Part shown: piece by piece, positions 1-8,836 of the stretch
Position numbering within the stretch: position 1 is the first letter of the stretch
Layout of the letters: each line of letters starts with the position of its first letter
Assembly (NCBI GenBank): GCA_903873395.1
Contig: CAIQOJ010000087.1
Location: 37,147 to 101,146 of the forward strand
Length of the DNA stretch: 64,000 nucleotides
Reading direction: 5' to 3'
Source of the DNA: an uncultured Acidimicrobiaceae bacterium
GTDB lineage: Bacteria > Actinomycetota > Acidimicrobiia > Acidimicrobiales > RAAP-2
Translations under genes and position numbers: made by a program
Notes under the pieces: model-generated
What the model was told of the DNA's origin: nothing
The model's database searches: none
The model's input: the letters and a program-made list of their open reading frames with translations, nothing else

Positions 1-2277
1 GACGACAAGCTCCTTGGACCAGGCACGCGTAAAGGGTCGATCTGCACCTCTGATCTCCACCGGACCAAGGATGGCGACCTCGATCTCACAGTCGAGCAGT
101 GTCGAGAATTCACAGGCAGATTCTCGAATGGCCATCGTGAGCGACCCTTCACCACCACGTTCCCGCAATGCCAGAACGGACCGGGATCCACCCCCATCGG
201 CATCGTGGGGCGATTGATCGAGCAAAACGTCGCTGACTTCGGGATCTTTTCCATCCACCTGGCAGCGGCCGCCATTCGTCGGCTCATTCGACCAAGCCCG
301 CTCGTGATCATTGGTGGCGACGGGTCCCGGACGACTCGACTCGATCAGTGCAATGACAGAAGTCACATCATCGGACGTCACCACCTGTGGTTGGAGGACA
401 GCTCCAAACAGTGCCAACGCGCCCGTGCCGAAGGCAACTTCCCCGTTCGAGGGGCGCGTGATCCTCAACGCCGCGAGGTCCCCCGACTCCGTCGGCCATT
501 CACCACTCCGGCGACTTCCGGCCTCGGTGGAGTCGAAACCCACAACAGTCAGGAACGACTCGGGATTGGAAGCTCGACGGAAGACGGCATCAAGGACGTC
601 ATCGGGAGTGTCAGCCGAGCACAGCAGCACGGTGGGCGTTCGCAACGACCCCGGATCGTCCTCAATGCCGAAAGCTGCCAACTGATCAGCACTGAGCAGT
701 TCAACATGAGGAAAGCGCGTGAGCTCACCTCCGAATCCACAGAGCAGCAACCGGAATCCGGTCCATCCGGGTGAAGTAGCGAGTTCCAGGGCCAGCGCCC
801 TGATGAGACCGTCCGCAACACCTCCGGTCGCTTCGACCACGACGGGCCCCAGGATCCCCATGTCCACGAAGGTGACACCTTCCGAATCACGCCCAATTGC
901 CGCGAGGGCGGAAGGAACAACCTGCCCCTCCACAGCACCACGGGACGTACTGACTGATCGATGCAGGTCAGCGGCACGCAGGTCAGCGCGACGGATCGCA
1001 GCGGTTCCGTCATCGAGTGTGGTGAAGAGTGGGGGAACCGAACCGACGCCTTCGGGACCTCGAAACACGAGCCTCACGTCGAGGTTCGACACACGGATCC
1101 CGATGATTGACCCCGCCCGGGAAGTGGCCACACTTCCTCCCATCCATGCTGCATGGGCGGCTCGAGCAGCTTGAACCTCATCCGCACCGTCACCTAGCCG
1201 GAGGCGTTGTTCGATCTCTCCGGCTGCTGCCGCGGGTTCATCGGACACGAACTTGTCGGATCTTCGCCGCTGCACACGCCGCCAGCGATCCACCAGGTCG
1301 GCCACGCCCACCCCAATGATTCCTGCTCCGAGTGGTGCGATCGGAACAGTCCCGACCAGCGCAGACCCGGTCGACGCAGTCCCGTTTGGCGCAGACCCGG
1401 TTGGCGCCTGTCCTTGGTGCGCCGGCTCAACTGAGGGATCCGACGGCGTTCCGCTGCGGGCGAATGACTCTGTTGGACGGGGTGCGACCGGCAGGACCAG
1501 CGTCCACCCAACGGACAGTGCGTGATCAGATTCCAGTGCACCTCCATCGGCCTGCATCGTCCCGTAGTTGGCAACAGCGATGTCACGCCACCGCCTGCCG
1601 TCCCCAAGGCGATTTTCAGCAATCGACCACAGGGTCTCTCGAGCTTGCACGGTGTGGCTGACCGGACGGTCCTCGTTCTTCGATTCAGCCGCAGGTTCCC
1701 ATGGCGAATCAGGCCCCATGGGGACATGGACTGAGACCGGGGTGGGTCTCGATATCTGCTCGGCCGTCGAGATGTCGGTGGGATCGTGGGCGCCATCGGC
1801 AAGCGATGCCACAACGCCGAGCCCCGGGCGGCCAGGCCCGATCACCGAGGTGGACGTCGCCACGCGTGTCGGAGAAGCATTCGGCACTCGACTCACCAGT
1901 GTGAGAGCAAAGGCTCCGCCGACCAGGATTGCCGCGACGGTATGCACGCTGCCCGATCCCATCAACCGATCTGATGGCTGGCCAGTGATACGAGCCTTGA
2001 CCTCTGCGGCGATGCAACAGACCACCCAGGCCCAACAGATCCACGATGCCGCCAAGCCTGCCTGGATCGCCAGCAGCGTGACCGCGTGGCCTGGAGACCC
2101 GCCGTGAGGCCCGACAGCACCAGAGATCACCGCAGGGACTTCAAGAAATGGAACCAGGCCATGAAGGGCAAGCCACACCGGTACGCCGAGGACCACGACA
2201 GCCAGGGCAACGAGAGATAGCAACCCGGCAATCAGGGACTGACGAGCCGGATCAGGAGGAAGAATCGCAGGCTTCAC
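1..2277 (-). CDS. LysM-domain membrane protein with C-terminal BTAD-type regulator start (partial, 3' end beyond window start)
   Basis: Own translation of the minus strand from GTG at 2277: VKPAILPPDPARQSLIAGLLSLVALAVVVLG... TM segments, then LysM-like HTVQARETLWSIAENRLGDGRRWRDIAVANYG, ending ...EVAILGPVEIRGADRPFTRAWSKELVV at the edge; no in-frame stop seen; GTGA overlap with upstream gene. Not in ORF track because it has no stop in the window. Confidence 0.85.
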   Translation of the reverse strand, partial: MKPAILPPDPARQSLIAGLLSLVALAVVVLGVPVWLALHGLVPFLEVPAVISGAVGPHGGSPGHAVTLLAIQAGLAASWICWAWVVCCIAAEVKARITGQPSDRLMGSGSVHTVAAILVGGAFALTLVSRVPNASPTRVATSTSVIGPGRPGLGVVASLADGAHDPTDISTAEQISRPTPVSVHVPMGPDSPWEPAAESKNEDRPVSHTVQARETLWSIAENRLGDGRRWRDIAVANYGTMQADGGALESDHALSVGWTLVLPVAPRPTESFARSGTPSDPSVEPAHQGQAPTGSAPNGTASTGSALVGTVPIAPLGAGIIGVGVADLVDRWRRVQRRRSDKFVSDEPAAAAGEIEQRLRLGDGADEVQAARAAHAAWMGGSVATSRAGSIIGIRVSNLDVRLVFRGPEGVGSVPPLFTTLDDGTAAIRRADLRAADLHRSVSTSRGAVEGQVVPSALAAIGRDSEGVTFVDMGILGPVVVEATGGVADGLIRALALELATSPGWTGFRLLLCGFGGELTRFPHVELLSADQLAAFGIEDDPGSLRTPTVLLCSADTPDDVLDAVFRRASNPESFLTVVGFDSTEAGSRRSGEWPTESGDLAALRITRPSNGEVAFGTGALALFGAVLQPQVVTSDDVTSVIALIESSRPGPVATNDHERAWSNEPTNGGRCQVDGKDPEVSDVLLDQSPHDADGGGSRSVLALRERGGEGSLTMAIRESACEFSTLLDCEIEVAILGPVEIRGADRPFTRAWSKELVV
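1344..1418. repeat. 15-nt degenerate tandem repeat, about 5 units, within LysM gene
   Basis: gaacagtcccgacca/gcgcagacccggtcg/acgcagtcccgtttg/gcgcagacccggttg/gcgcctgtccttggt; encodes APTGS/APNGT/ASTGS/ALVGT. Confidence 0.8.
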
Positions 2278-2717
2278 GATTGCCCGACCGTGACACCGCG
2301 GAGATTCCGAGCCGACGACGACGCGCTGACGTGCAGCCATGCAATGCCGACCATCCCGAGGATCGTCGTCGGCACAGCATACGAGACATGGACCGTCACG
2401 AGCCCGGCCGCCACCGAGGCTGACCCCGGGTGACCCGCCGCCTGAGTGAATCGCTCGGCAGCGGCCACGGCCTGGGTCGGGTCTACACGCACAATGCCGA
2501 GGCGCAGGAATCCAACGTCCACTGCGCCAGCTCCAGCCCGGGCCGCCTGTTCGGCCTCGACCGCTGCAGCCTGATGGGCCACAAAAGCGGCCCCGCCGTC
2601 AATCACAAGGCCCAGCAGAACCATCAGCATCGGCAGCAATAAGACAAGAGCGACGGTGAACGATCCGTTCTCGCTCGAAGTCAGGCTCTTGTCCGACCAT
2701 CGCGTAGACACCGTCAT
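2274..2717 (-). CDS. TadG/TadE-like pilus-associated protein
   Basis: MTVSTRWSDKSLTSSENGSFTVALVLLLPMLMVLLGLVIDGGAAFVAHQ..., N-terminal TM like Tad pseudopilins; start overlaps upstream stop (ATGATGA). Confidence 0.7.
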   Translation of the reverse strand: MTVSTRWSDKSLTSSENGSFTVALVLLLPMLMVLLGLVIDGGAAFVAHQAAAVEAEQAARAGAGAVDVGFLRLGIVRVDPTQAVAAAERFTQAAGHPGSASVAAGLVTVHVSYAVPTTILGMVGIAWLHVSASSSARNLRGVTVGQS

Positions 2718-2719
2718 CA

Positions 2720-3142
2720 TCAGCCCACCGATCGATAGGGGTCGAGCGGGGCAACCGCTGTGGCCGACACCACAGTGGACCCAGGCATTCCCGGCAGCGT
2801 GATGTCTGACAGCAGGACGAGACAGGCGACATGGACGACCGCCTGGCCTCCAGGCACGAATCTGCTCGTATCGATGACGTAGGAGATGCGTGCACATGTG
2901 TGTCTCCGTTCGATGAGATTGATGACCACATTCATGGAGCCAACCCACTGGGCCGTCTGAACGGTGGGGAGCACAGCGGCTGCCTCTGCTCCTGCTCGCG
3001 CCGCTTCGACCACCTGTTGGCGAGCCTCCACTACCCGCCCGAAGGTGAGGGCAGCCAGGAGTAGGAGCAAGATGATCGGCGTCAGGATGACAAGCTCCAC
3101 AGCAGCGAACCCTGACTCGTCTCGATGACGACGAGTGCTCAC
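2720..3142 (-). CDS. TadE-like pseudopilin
   Basis: GTG start in GTGA overlap; VSTRRHRDESGFAAVELVILTPIILLLLLAALTFGRVVEARQQVVEAARAGAEAAA. Confidence 0.8.
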   Translation of the reverse strand: MSTRRHRDESGFAAVELVILTPIILLLLLAALTFGRVVEARQQVVEAARAGAEAAAVLPTVQTAQWVGSMNVVINLIERRHTCARISYVIDTSRFVPGGQAVVHVACLVLLSDITLPGMPGSTVVSATAVAPLDPYRSVG

Positions 3143-3534
3143 TCTGATCCCCTGAACTTCTGGATCGTTCCATTGGCGCTGCTCGATACCGAGAGCACTA
3201 GGCCGGGCACGATGGTCGGCACATGAGCCGAAACCCTCACGACCAGGGCGTCGCCCGGCAGGACGGCAGCCGTCACAGTCGATGCAGAGACATTGGCTCC
3301 TGGTGCGTGGAGGATTGCCTGGGCCTGGGCAACTCCGACGCCAGCACCTCCGCCGAACGAACGTCCGACTCGATCGCCCTCCGAGGCAGCCAGCTGGGCA
3401 ACCTGGGAAGCGTGCATCCACATGGCACCTTGCACGACAACGAGGATGAGGAACATCACAACCGGGACGAACAAGACCGCTTCGACCAGAACGGTGCCTT
3501 CTTCATCCCGGGTGTGGCGGGGGCCAGCCCCCAT
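3139..3534 (-). CDS. TadE-like pseudopilin
   Basis: MGAGPRHTRDEEGTVLVEAVLFVPVVMFLILVVVQGAMWMHASQVAQLAASEGDRVGR; G-x4-E pseudopilin motif. Confidence 0.8.
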   Translation of the reverse strand: MGAGPRHTRDEEGTVLVEAVLFVPVVMFLILVVVQGAMWMHASQVAQLAASEGDRVGRSFGGGAGVGVAQAQAILHAPGANVSASTVTAAVLPGDALVVRVSAHVPTIVPGLVLSVSSSANGTIQKFRGSE

Positions 3535-3638
3535 CAGCCTGCGCCCACATGAAGTTCGCCCCCCGGGGCCAAGGAGGGTGCCACCAAGCAGGAAGCGTCT
3601 CGCTCTCGCCAGCACCCTCCAGGGCGCGCCGTCAGGCT

Positions 3639-3833
3639 TCAGTTGAGGTTGATCGAGTTCGCCTTGGCGGTGACCTTGGCGACGATGATCGCTCCGACCC
3701 CTAGAGCCAGCGCAGCGAAGATGGCCGTCAAGATGACTTTCTCGACCACTGATCCCTCGTCGTTCCATCCTCCAGCACCATGGCAACGCTGACGGGCATA
3801 CGCCCAGAGCATCACGATCTGGATTGGCATCAT
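3639..3833 (-). CDS. Flp/Tad-type pilin-like small protein
   Basis: 64 aa MMPIQIVMLWAYARQRCHGAGGWNDEGSVVEKVILTAIFAALALGVGAIIVAKVTAKANSINLN; position between TadC and TadE; strong upstream SD. Confidence 0.7.
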   Translation of the reverse strand: MMPIQIVMLWAYARQRCHGAGGWNDEGSVVEKVILTAIFAALALGVGAIIVAKVTAKANSINLN

Positions 3834-3840
3834 TGGTAGT

Positions 3841-3846
3841 CCTCCT
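3841..3846 (-). promoter_or_regulatory. Shine-Dalgarno AGGAGG of the pilin gene
   Basis: + strand CCTCCT at 3841-3846, 7 nt before ATG at 3833. Confidence 0.8.
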
Positions 3847-3926
3847 AGTGGTGGTTTCTGTTTCCTGATGGTCAGGCTGTGCGTCGGTGAACCTCTGAGC
3901 TGCACCGAGTGGAAGCGTCGAAGACG

Positions 3927-4829
3927 TCATACAAATCCTCCGATGATCCGCTGGAATGCCGGGTAGCCGATAAAAAGTAAGAAGCCGAGAAGGAGGAGCG
4001 CTCCTGGGACGAAGAGTCGCTCCGTCATCGCATTCGCTGCCGATTCCGCCTCGGCCTGCGCATGGCGACGCATGGCCGAACTCCTTGCCTCCAGCGCTTG
4101 GCGAATTCTCGTCCCCTCAGTTCCAGCCAACTGGACCACCGCTGCGAGTTCGGTCAGTTCGGGTACGCCCAGTTCTCCGCCAAGTCCCGCCAGCGCCGTC
4201 CACGGCGGGCTTCCGCTCTCTCGGGCCGCCAGCAGCACCGAGGCAATCCTGCGTGCCCCCCATGCGGGGCTCACCTGGGCGGCGGCCACAACTGCCCCGT
4301 CAACTCCTACGCCGCCGGCTAACCCCATAACAACTAGGTCGGCGAACGATGCCACTACGGCTCGGAGATGACGGCGACGCTCCCCTGCCGCTCCTCGGAG
4401 GCGGACGACCAGCAGGCTGATGGTCGCTGCCGGAACCAGGAACATCGCGATCAGGACGGCGGCGACAGGGGCGGCGACACCGAGTGCGGTGAGGGCAAGC
4501 CAGCTCACCGGTGGCACGAGAATCCCAGCGGCGCCGGCCACGACAACCTGGCCGACCAGGGTGTCGAACGTCCTGTCGGTTATCGCTAGATCACAGCGCA
4601 GATCGCCCACGAATGGACCTTCGCTCCACCCAGCCTTTTTGCAGGCCTCGAGGGTCATGCGACCGATTTCGCCCATGCTGGCAAGAGTCGGCTGAGAGAC
4701 AAGGGTGCGATCCGTCCGCTCCCATGCGTCCAAGGCGCCGGTCAGGCTGGGCGTTGCTGTTCGCAATCCCCACAGCATCCCCACCAGGCCCACGCCACAG
4801 ATCACGGCCAATAGCACGACGCCGGTCAT
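3927..4829 (-). CDS. Type II secretion system F family protein, TadC-like
   Basis: 300 aa membrane protein with GspF/TadC-type features (LGGELGVPELTELAAVVQLAGTEGTRIRQALEARSSAMRR); operon position. Confidence 0.85.
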   Translation of the reverse strand: MTGVVLLAVICGVGLVGMLWGLRTATPSLTGALDAWERTDRTLVSQPTLASMGEIGRMTLEACKKAGWSEGPFVGDLRCDLAITDRTFDTLVGQVVVAGAAGILVPPVSWLALTALGVAAPVAAVLIAMFLVPAATISLLVVRLRGAAGERRRHLRAVVASFADLVVMGLAGGVGVDGAVVAAAQVSPAWGARRIASVLLAARESGSPPWTALAGLGGELGVPELTELAAVVQLAGTEGTRIRQALEARSSAMRRHAQAEAESAANAMTERLFVPGALLLLGFLLFIGYPAFQRIIGGFV

Positions 4830-5704
4830 CGACCCTCCTGGGTATGAGCCAAGAGCCGAATAGCCCGGGGTGGCTTGGACATCGAGACCATCAAGACGAT
4901 CGCCGTGGCATACAGCCCAGCCACGGCCAGCAGGACGACTTGGCCGGCCGGCGTGGCGAACGGCACAAGATACGAGTGAGCGAACACAGCAAGAAGGGCC
5001 ACGAATCCGAGAGAGAACAGGACGACGGTGCGCACACCGCTGCGCACCGATGCACGGCTGGTTTCGACCCGAAGTTGGAGTGCCACTTCTTGCCTCGTAG
5101 ATTCAGCCAGGGCCCCCAAGAGGTCGCCGAGGCGTTGTGCTCGAGCACTGAATGCCAACAGAAGTGAGCAGACGACTCGATCCGCACATGGATCGTCAAG
5201 GGAATCGGCGAACTCCAGGAGTGCTGCCCGTGGCGCCACGCCAACGCGAATCTGACCGGCCAAACGCTGGAGGGCAGGCCGAAGAGGGGCTGGACTCAGG
5301 TCAGCCGTCACGACAAGTGCCTGACCCAAGCCGGCCGAAGCAGCCAGTGTCCCGTGCAGCATTTCGGTCCATGTGGCGATGGCCTCCAGGCTCTCGACCG
5401 AGGCTGCCGTTCTCGTTTCACGCAGAACCCGAGGCAGACCCCACCCGACAGCCGCAGCAATCGGTCCAGTCACAGGCCATCCCGTGACCACAACGGCCAC
5501 GACGCCAGCCGCAACGGGAAGGCCCATCTGTCGAAGCAGCCGATGGCTCGATCCTGTCGTATCCGATGGTTCTGGGGTTTCCGACCTCTCTTCTGGACGC
5601 TTCTTCCAACCCACGCCGTCGACCAATGTCAGCGCAGCGGCTAGCAGTCCAACTGCCGCGGCGGCCCCGCAGATGGCCACGAGAACCACTGAGCCCGTCA
5701 CCAC
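4826..5704 (-). CDS. Type II secretion system F family protein, TadB-like
   Basis: 292 aa; WTEMLHGTLAASAGLGQALVVTADLSPAPLRPALQRLAGQIRVGVAPRAALLEFADSLDDPCADRVV. Confidence 0.85.
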   Translation of the reverse strand: MVTGSVVLVAICGAAAAVGLLAAALTLVDGVGWKKRPEERSETPEPSDTTGSSHRLLRQMGLPVAAGVVAVVVTGWPVTGPIAAAVGWGLPRVLRETRTAASVESLEAIATWTEMLHGTLAASAGLGQALVVTADLSPAPLRPALQRLAGQIRVGVAPRAALLEFADSLDDPCADRVVCSLLLAFSARAQRLGDLLGALAESTRQEVALQLRVETSRASVRSGVRTVVLFSLGFVALLAVFAHSYLVPFATPAGQVVLLAVAGLYATAIVLMVSMSKPPRAIRLLAHTQEGR

Positions 5705-7083
5705 CGCTCGCCTTCGTTGGTCGCGGTGATGTCGAATCCGAACTGACGGAGCTCTGCGACCGTCTCTGCTCGCAGTGGAGCTGCCGGGCGTGCCCGACGA
5801 TCTGGGCCGGGGCGATAGATCTCGTTCGAGATGATCTGCACGCCTTCGGCGTCGACCACCTCGCGCACCGAGGAGATGAAGCGGTCTCGACGAGGTCGCG
5901 GGGGAAACGAACGGCGACCTGATTCGACATCGGTGGCGTGTTCGACTTCGGGCTCGTCGGAGAAGTCGTGCATCTCCGAGTCGAGGTGCACCACAAAATG
6001 AACGGCTCCGGAAATGAGGAGGTTCGTCGCCTCGACGGCGAGCCTCTCCGGGGACTGCACGGCATAGGAGGCAATCCGCCGGAACGCCCCTGCTGACGAT
6101 TCAGCATGAATTGTGCACATCGAGCCTGAACGCCCCTGGCTCATTGCATTGAGCATCGGCAGGATTTCATCACCGAGCACCTCACCGACAATGACTCGAT
6201 CGGCGTTCATGCGGAGGGCTCGGCGTACAAGGTCGGCCACCGTGATCCTGCCCTCACCCTCGAGATTGGCCGGTCGAGCCTCCATGGCGACAAGGTCTGG
6301 GTGTCGATCAGTTGTCGCATCAAGGCCAAGTTCGAAGGACTGTTCGATCGTCACCACGCGCTCGCGGGGAGGAATCTCCGCGGCCAGTGCTCGAAGCAGC
6401 GTTGTCTTGCCCGAGTTCATTGCTCCGGTGACGATGATGTTCTTCCTCGCCCGGACGGCGGCCCTCAGCAGCGAGCACAGCCCCAGGTCCATCGCTCCCA
6501 TGCCCATCAGGTCGCCAAGGTCGAGATCGCTGAAGCGGTGGCGGCGGATGGAGACCGAGGGGCGCCCTGTCACCGCCATGACGGCCGAGAGTCGACTCCC
6601 GCCAGGGAGTTGCAGGTCGAGTTCGGGACGACCTGCATCAAACCTTCGTTCGGAGAGTCCGAAGCGAGAGGCAGCCGTTCGGATCACATCGACGAGTTCC
6701 TCATCGTCATCAGCAATGGGCTCGGCCATCCGTTTGGATCCGTCAGCGCGAGTCACCCACACGCGATCGCATCCGTTGATGTCGATGTTCTCAACATCAG
6801 AATCATCGATCAGTGGCTGCAGGCGACCAAGTCCGAACAGAGCATCGAGCACCGATCGAGCCAGCTCTTCCTCGTCACTCGGCGTAAGGGCTGGTGCGTG
6901 CCCTCGATCGTCGGCGTCTTCCCCGGGGGACCACGAGGGAGACCCGAGGTGGCGGTCGAGGTGTGCGTAGAGGCGTTGCCTTGCGAACTCGCGTCGATCA
7001 TCACTGTCGAGGCTGGCGAGTTCCGGCCCAGCCAAGTCTTCAGCGACATCCCGGCGCACCAGTGCGACCAGTGCTGTGTTCAT
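5698..7083 (-). CDS. CpaF/TadA family secretion ATPase
   Basis: 461 aa; NIIVTGAMNSGKTTLLRALAAEIPPRERVVTIEQSFELGL, ALRMNADRVIVGEVLGDEILPMLNAMSQGRSGSMCTIHAESS. Confidence 0.95.
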   Translation of the reverse strand: MNTALVALVRRDVAEDLAGPELASLDSDDRREFARQRLYAHLDRHLGSPSWSPGEDADDRGHAPALTPSDEEELARSVLDALFGLGRLQPLIDDSDVENIDINGCDRVWVTRADGSKRMAEPIADDDEELVDVIRTAASRFGLSERRFDAGRPELDLQLPGGSRLSAVMAVTGRPSVSIRRHRFSDLDLGDLMGMGAMDLGLCSLLRAAVRARKNIIVTGAMNSGKTTLLRALAAEIPPRERVVTIEQSFELGLDATTDRHPDLVAMEARPANLEGEGRITVADLVRRALRMNADRVIVGEVLGDEILPMLNAMSQGRSGSMCTIHAESSAGAFRRIASYAVQSPERLAVEATNLLISGAVHFVVHLDSEMHDFSDEPEVEHATDVESGRRSFPPRPRRDRFISSVREVVDAEGVQIISNEIYRPGPDRRARPAAPLRAETVAELRQFGFDITATNEGERW

Positions 7084-8036
7084 GGTGCTCCTTCGACGTT
7101 GCTGGCGGTCTTCTTCTGGAATGCCCCCGCCTCGTGGGCAGCCAGCACCGGGATTGCCGGGCGCACCGCCCGATCGTCAGGTCGCGGTTGGCTCGGAGAC
7201 CCTGTCCGCCTCAACCGCGCACCGGATCGGAGCTTGCGGGTTGTGCGAGGCCGGTTGCTTCGACGGGTCTGGTCGGAGTGAGATCCGGGCGAGTTCGTCG
7301 AATCGGTTTCGTGGGGCATCTCCTCGGCCAACTCCGCCGCCAGCCTGCGAGAGGCGGCAAGGAGAGCCGATCCAGTGAGTCGACGAGCCATGCCGCCCGC
7401 ACCAGCCGCCACAGCTGCAGCCCGACCATCCAGAGGCATCCGGCCCACCAACTCGAGACCCGTGAACTCGAGGAGTTCGTGTGCACTCGGCGCTGGGCCA
7501 ACGGTCACCAAGCCCACCGCTCCGCCCGTCGCGTCCATCAACCACGCAGCGCGCTCACGCACATGAATCAAGTCCGCCGTCCCGCCACGGGTGACGACAA
7601 GAGTTCGGTCGCTTCGGGCCATCCAGGTCTGGATGCCGCCACCACTGGGCGAGAGCCGACCGAGATCAACCACGATGCTTTCGATCCGATCCCACCTCTC
7701 CCCTGGAAGGGCCCACAGGGGCGTACACAACGGATCATCGGCGTCAGGCACGTCGGCTCCACGCCCCGCAGCCAAAACCGGCAGTCCTCCTGGGAGGTAC
7801 TGCAGGTGACCATCGAGCGACCAGCCATCCAGAGAACGGCGTTCCGAGGAGCGCAATGAACTCCAACCGACGTTGCCCGACAGGCCAAAGCGGCCGGCAA
7901 GATCGCCACCTGATGGATCGGCTTCGACTACGACCGTCTGGCCCACGACCCGGTCAGGCCAGGTGCTGGCCAGCAGCGTGGCCAACGTAGTCACGCCTGG
8001 AGAGCCCTTGATCGAGCAGAGCGCGACACACGTCAT
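7080..8036 (-). CDS. TadZ/CpaE-like ParA/MinD-type protein
   Basis: MTCVALCSIKGSPGVTTLATLLASTWPDRVVGQTVVVEADPSGGDLAGRFGL; deviant Walker A; operon position. Confidence 0.8.
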   Translation of the reverse strand: MTCVALCSIKGSPGVTTLATLLASTWPDRVVGQTVVVEADPSGGDLAGRFGLSGNVGWSSLRSSERRSLDGWSLDGHLQYLPGGLPVLAAGRGADVPDADDPLCTPLWALPGERWDRIESIVVDLGRLSPSGGGIQTWMARSDRTLVVTRGGTADLIHVRERAAWLMDATGGAVGLVTVGPAPSAHELLEFTGLELVGRMPLDGRAAAVAAGAGGMARRLTGSALLAASRRLAAELAEEMPHETDSTNSPGSHSDQTRRSNRPRTTRKLRSGARLRRTGSPSQPRPDDRAVRPAIPVLAAHEAGAFQKKTASNVEGAP

Positions 8037-8836
8037 GCTCGCCCTCCCGTCGAAGCTCCACCGGAAACCTGCGCCGGAGCGGACCCCTTGGCAGTCGAAG
8101 GGATCAGCACGAGGCTCACCTGCCCGGCTGCCGCAGCTACGGCCACAGGGCCTGCCGTGGCCACGGGTACGGCCAAACCAACGAGAAGGGTCGTGCCACT
8201 CGATGGGCTCACCGGGGACGCAGAGGTCACCACCATTGCCGCCGATGCCAAGGTCACAGACGGAGAACCCGCTGTCGGCTCGACCGATGCACCAGACGCT
8301 GACGAGGAGACGGACGGCAGCGACGCTGACGATCCGAAGGTTTCGACCACGAGGACCTGTTGACCAGGGGCCAGGCCTGCTGGAGGGAACTCCCCGTCCT
8401 TGAGCGCAACCCCCACGATGGCATCGCCTGATGGAACCGAGGAGCCGGTTACAAGGTCGGCCGCCACGAGAAGTGCGCCTGCAGGCACAGTGACGGCGGA
8501 TCGGTGGCCGATCACGGTGTTCGCATCCGCTGTCGGTACCGTCGCAACCGCACTCGGAGTAGCAGCATCCACGGCATGAAGGTCAGCCTTGGCAATCACC
8601 TGGCCTTCCGGGATCGTTCGGGCGGCAACGAGTACGGAGTTCGTGTGTTGAGCCGACGAGTACAGCGACACGAACGCAGCAACGGAGAGGCAGACGAGGC
8701 CTGCTGAGGCTGCGGCCACCAGGGGGCGTCGATTCTTGGCGGGCGGGGTCGGACTCTGAGGCGAGGCAGGCGGCCGGCGTGGCGGTCGCTCTGGGGTCTC
8801 ATTGACCTGTCGACCCGATGAGATTGTGCTGGTCAT
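8033..8836 (-). CDS. SAF-domain CpaB-like pilus assembly protein
   Basis: One TM then VLVAARTIPEGQVIAKADLHAVDA...PAGALLVAADLVTGSSVPSGDAIVGVALKDGEFPPAGLAPGQQVLVV; ATG at 8836 overlaps upstream TGA. Confidence 0.85.
   Translation of the reverse strand: MTSTISSGRQVNETPERPPRRPPASPQSPTPPAKNRRPLVAAASAGLVCLSVAAFVSLYSSAQHTNSVLVAARTIPEGQVIAKADLHAVDAATPSAVATVPTADANTVIGHRSAVTVPAGALLVAADLVTGSSVPSGDAIVGVALKDGEFPPAGLAPGQQVLVVETFGSSASLPSVSSSASGASVEPTAGSPSVTLASAAMVVTSASPVSPSSGTTLLVGLAVPVATAGPVAVAAAAGQVSLVLIPSTAKGSAPAQVSGGASTGGRA

Noticed and set aside
14-2107. Numerous plus-strand and other minus-frame ORFs at 14-2107
   Set aside because: They shadow the continuous minus-strand LysM/BTAD frame and have no recognisable domain content; artefacts of high GC.
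2274-3930. Long ORF-track starts for the TadE/TadG-like genes (3173, 3421, 3930)
   Set aside because: Extensions have Arg/Cys-rich non-protein-like sequence; starts reassigned to 2717, 3142 and 3534 by start/stop overlaps and TM/pseudopilin motifs.
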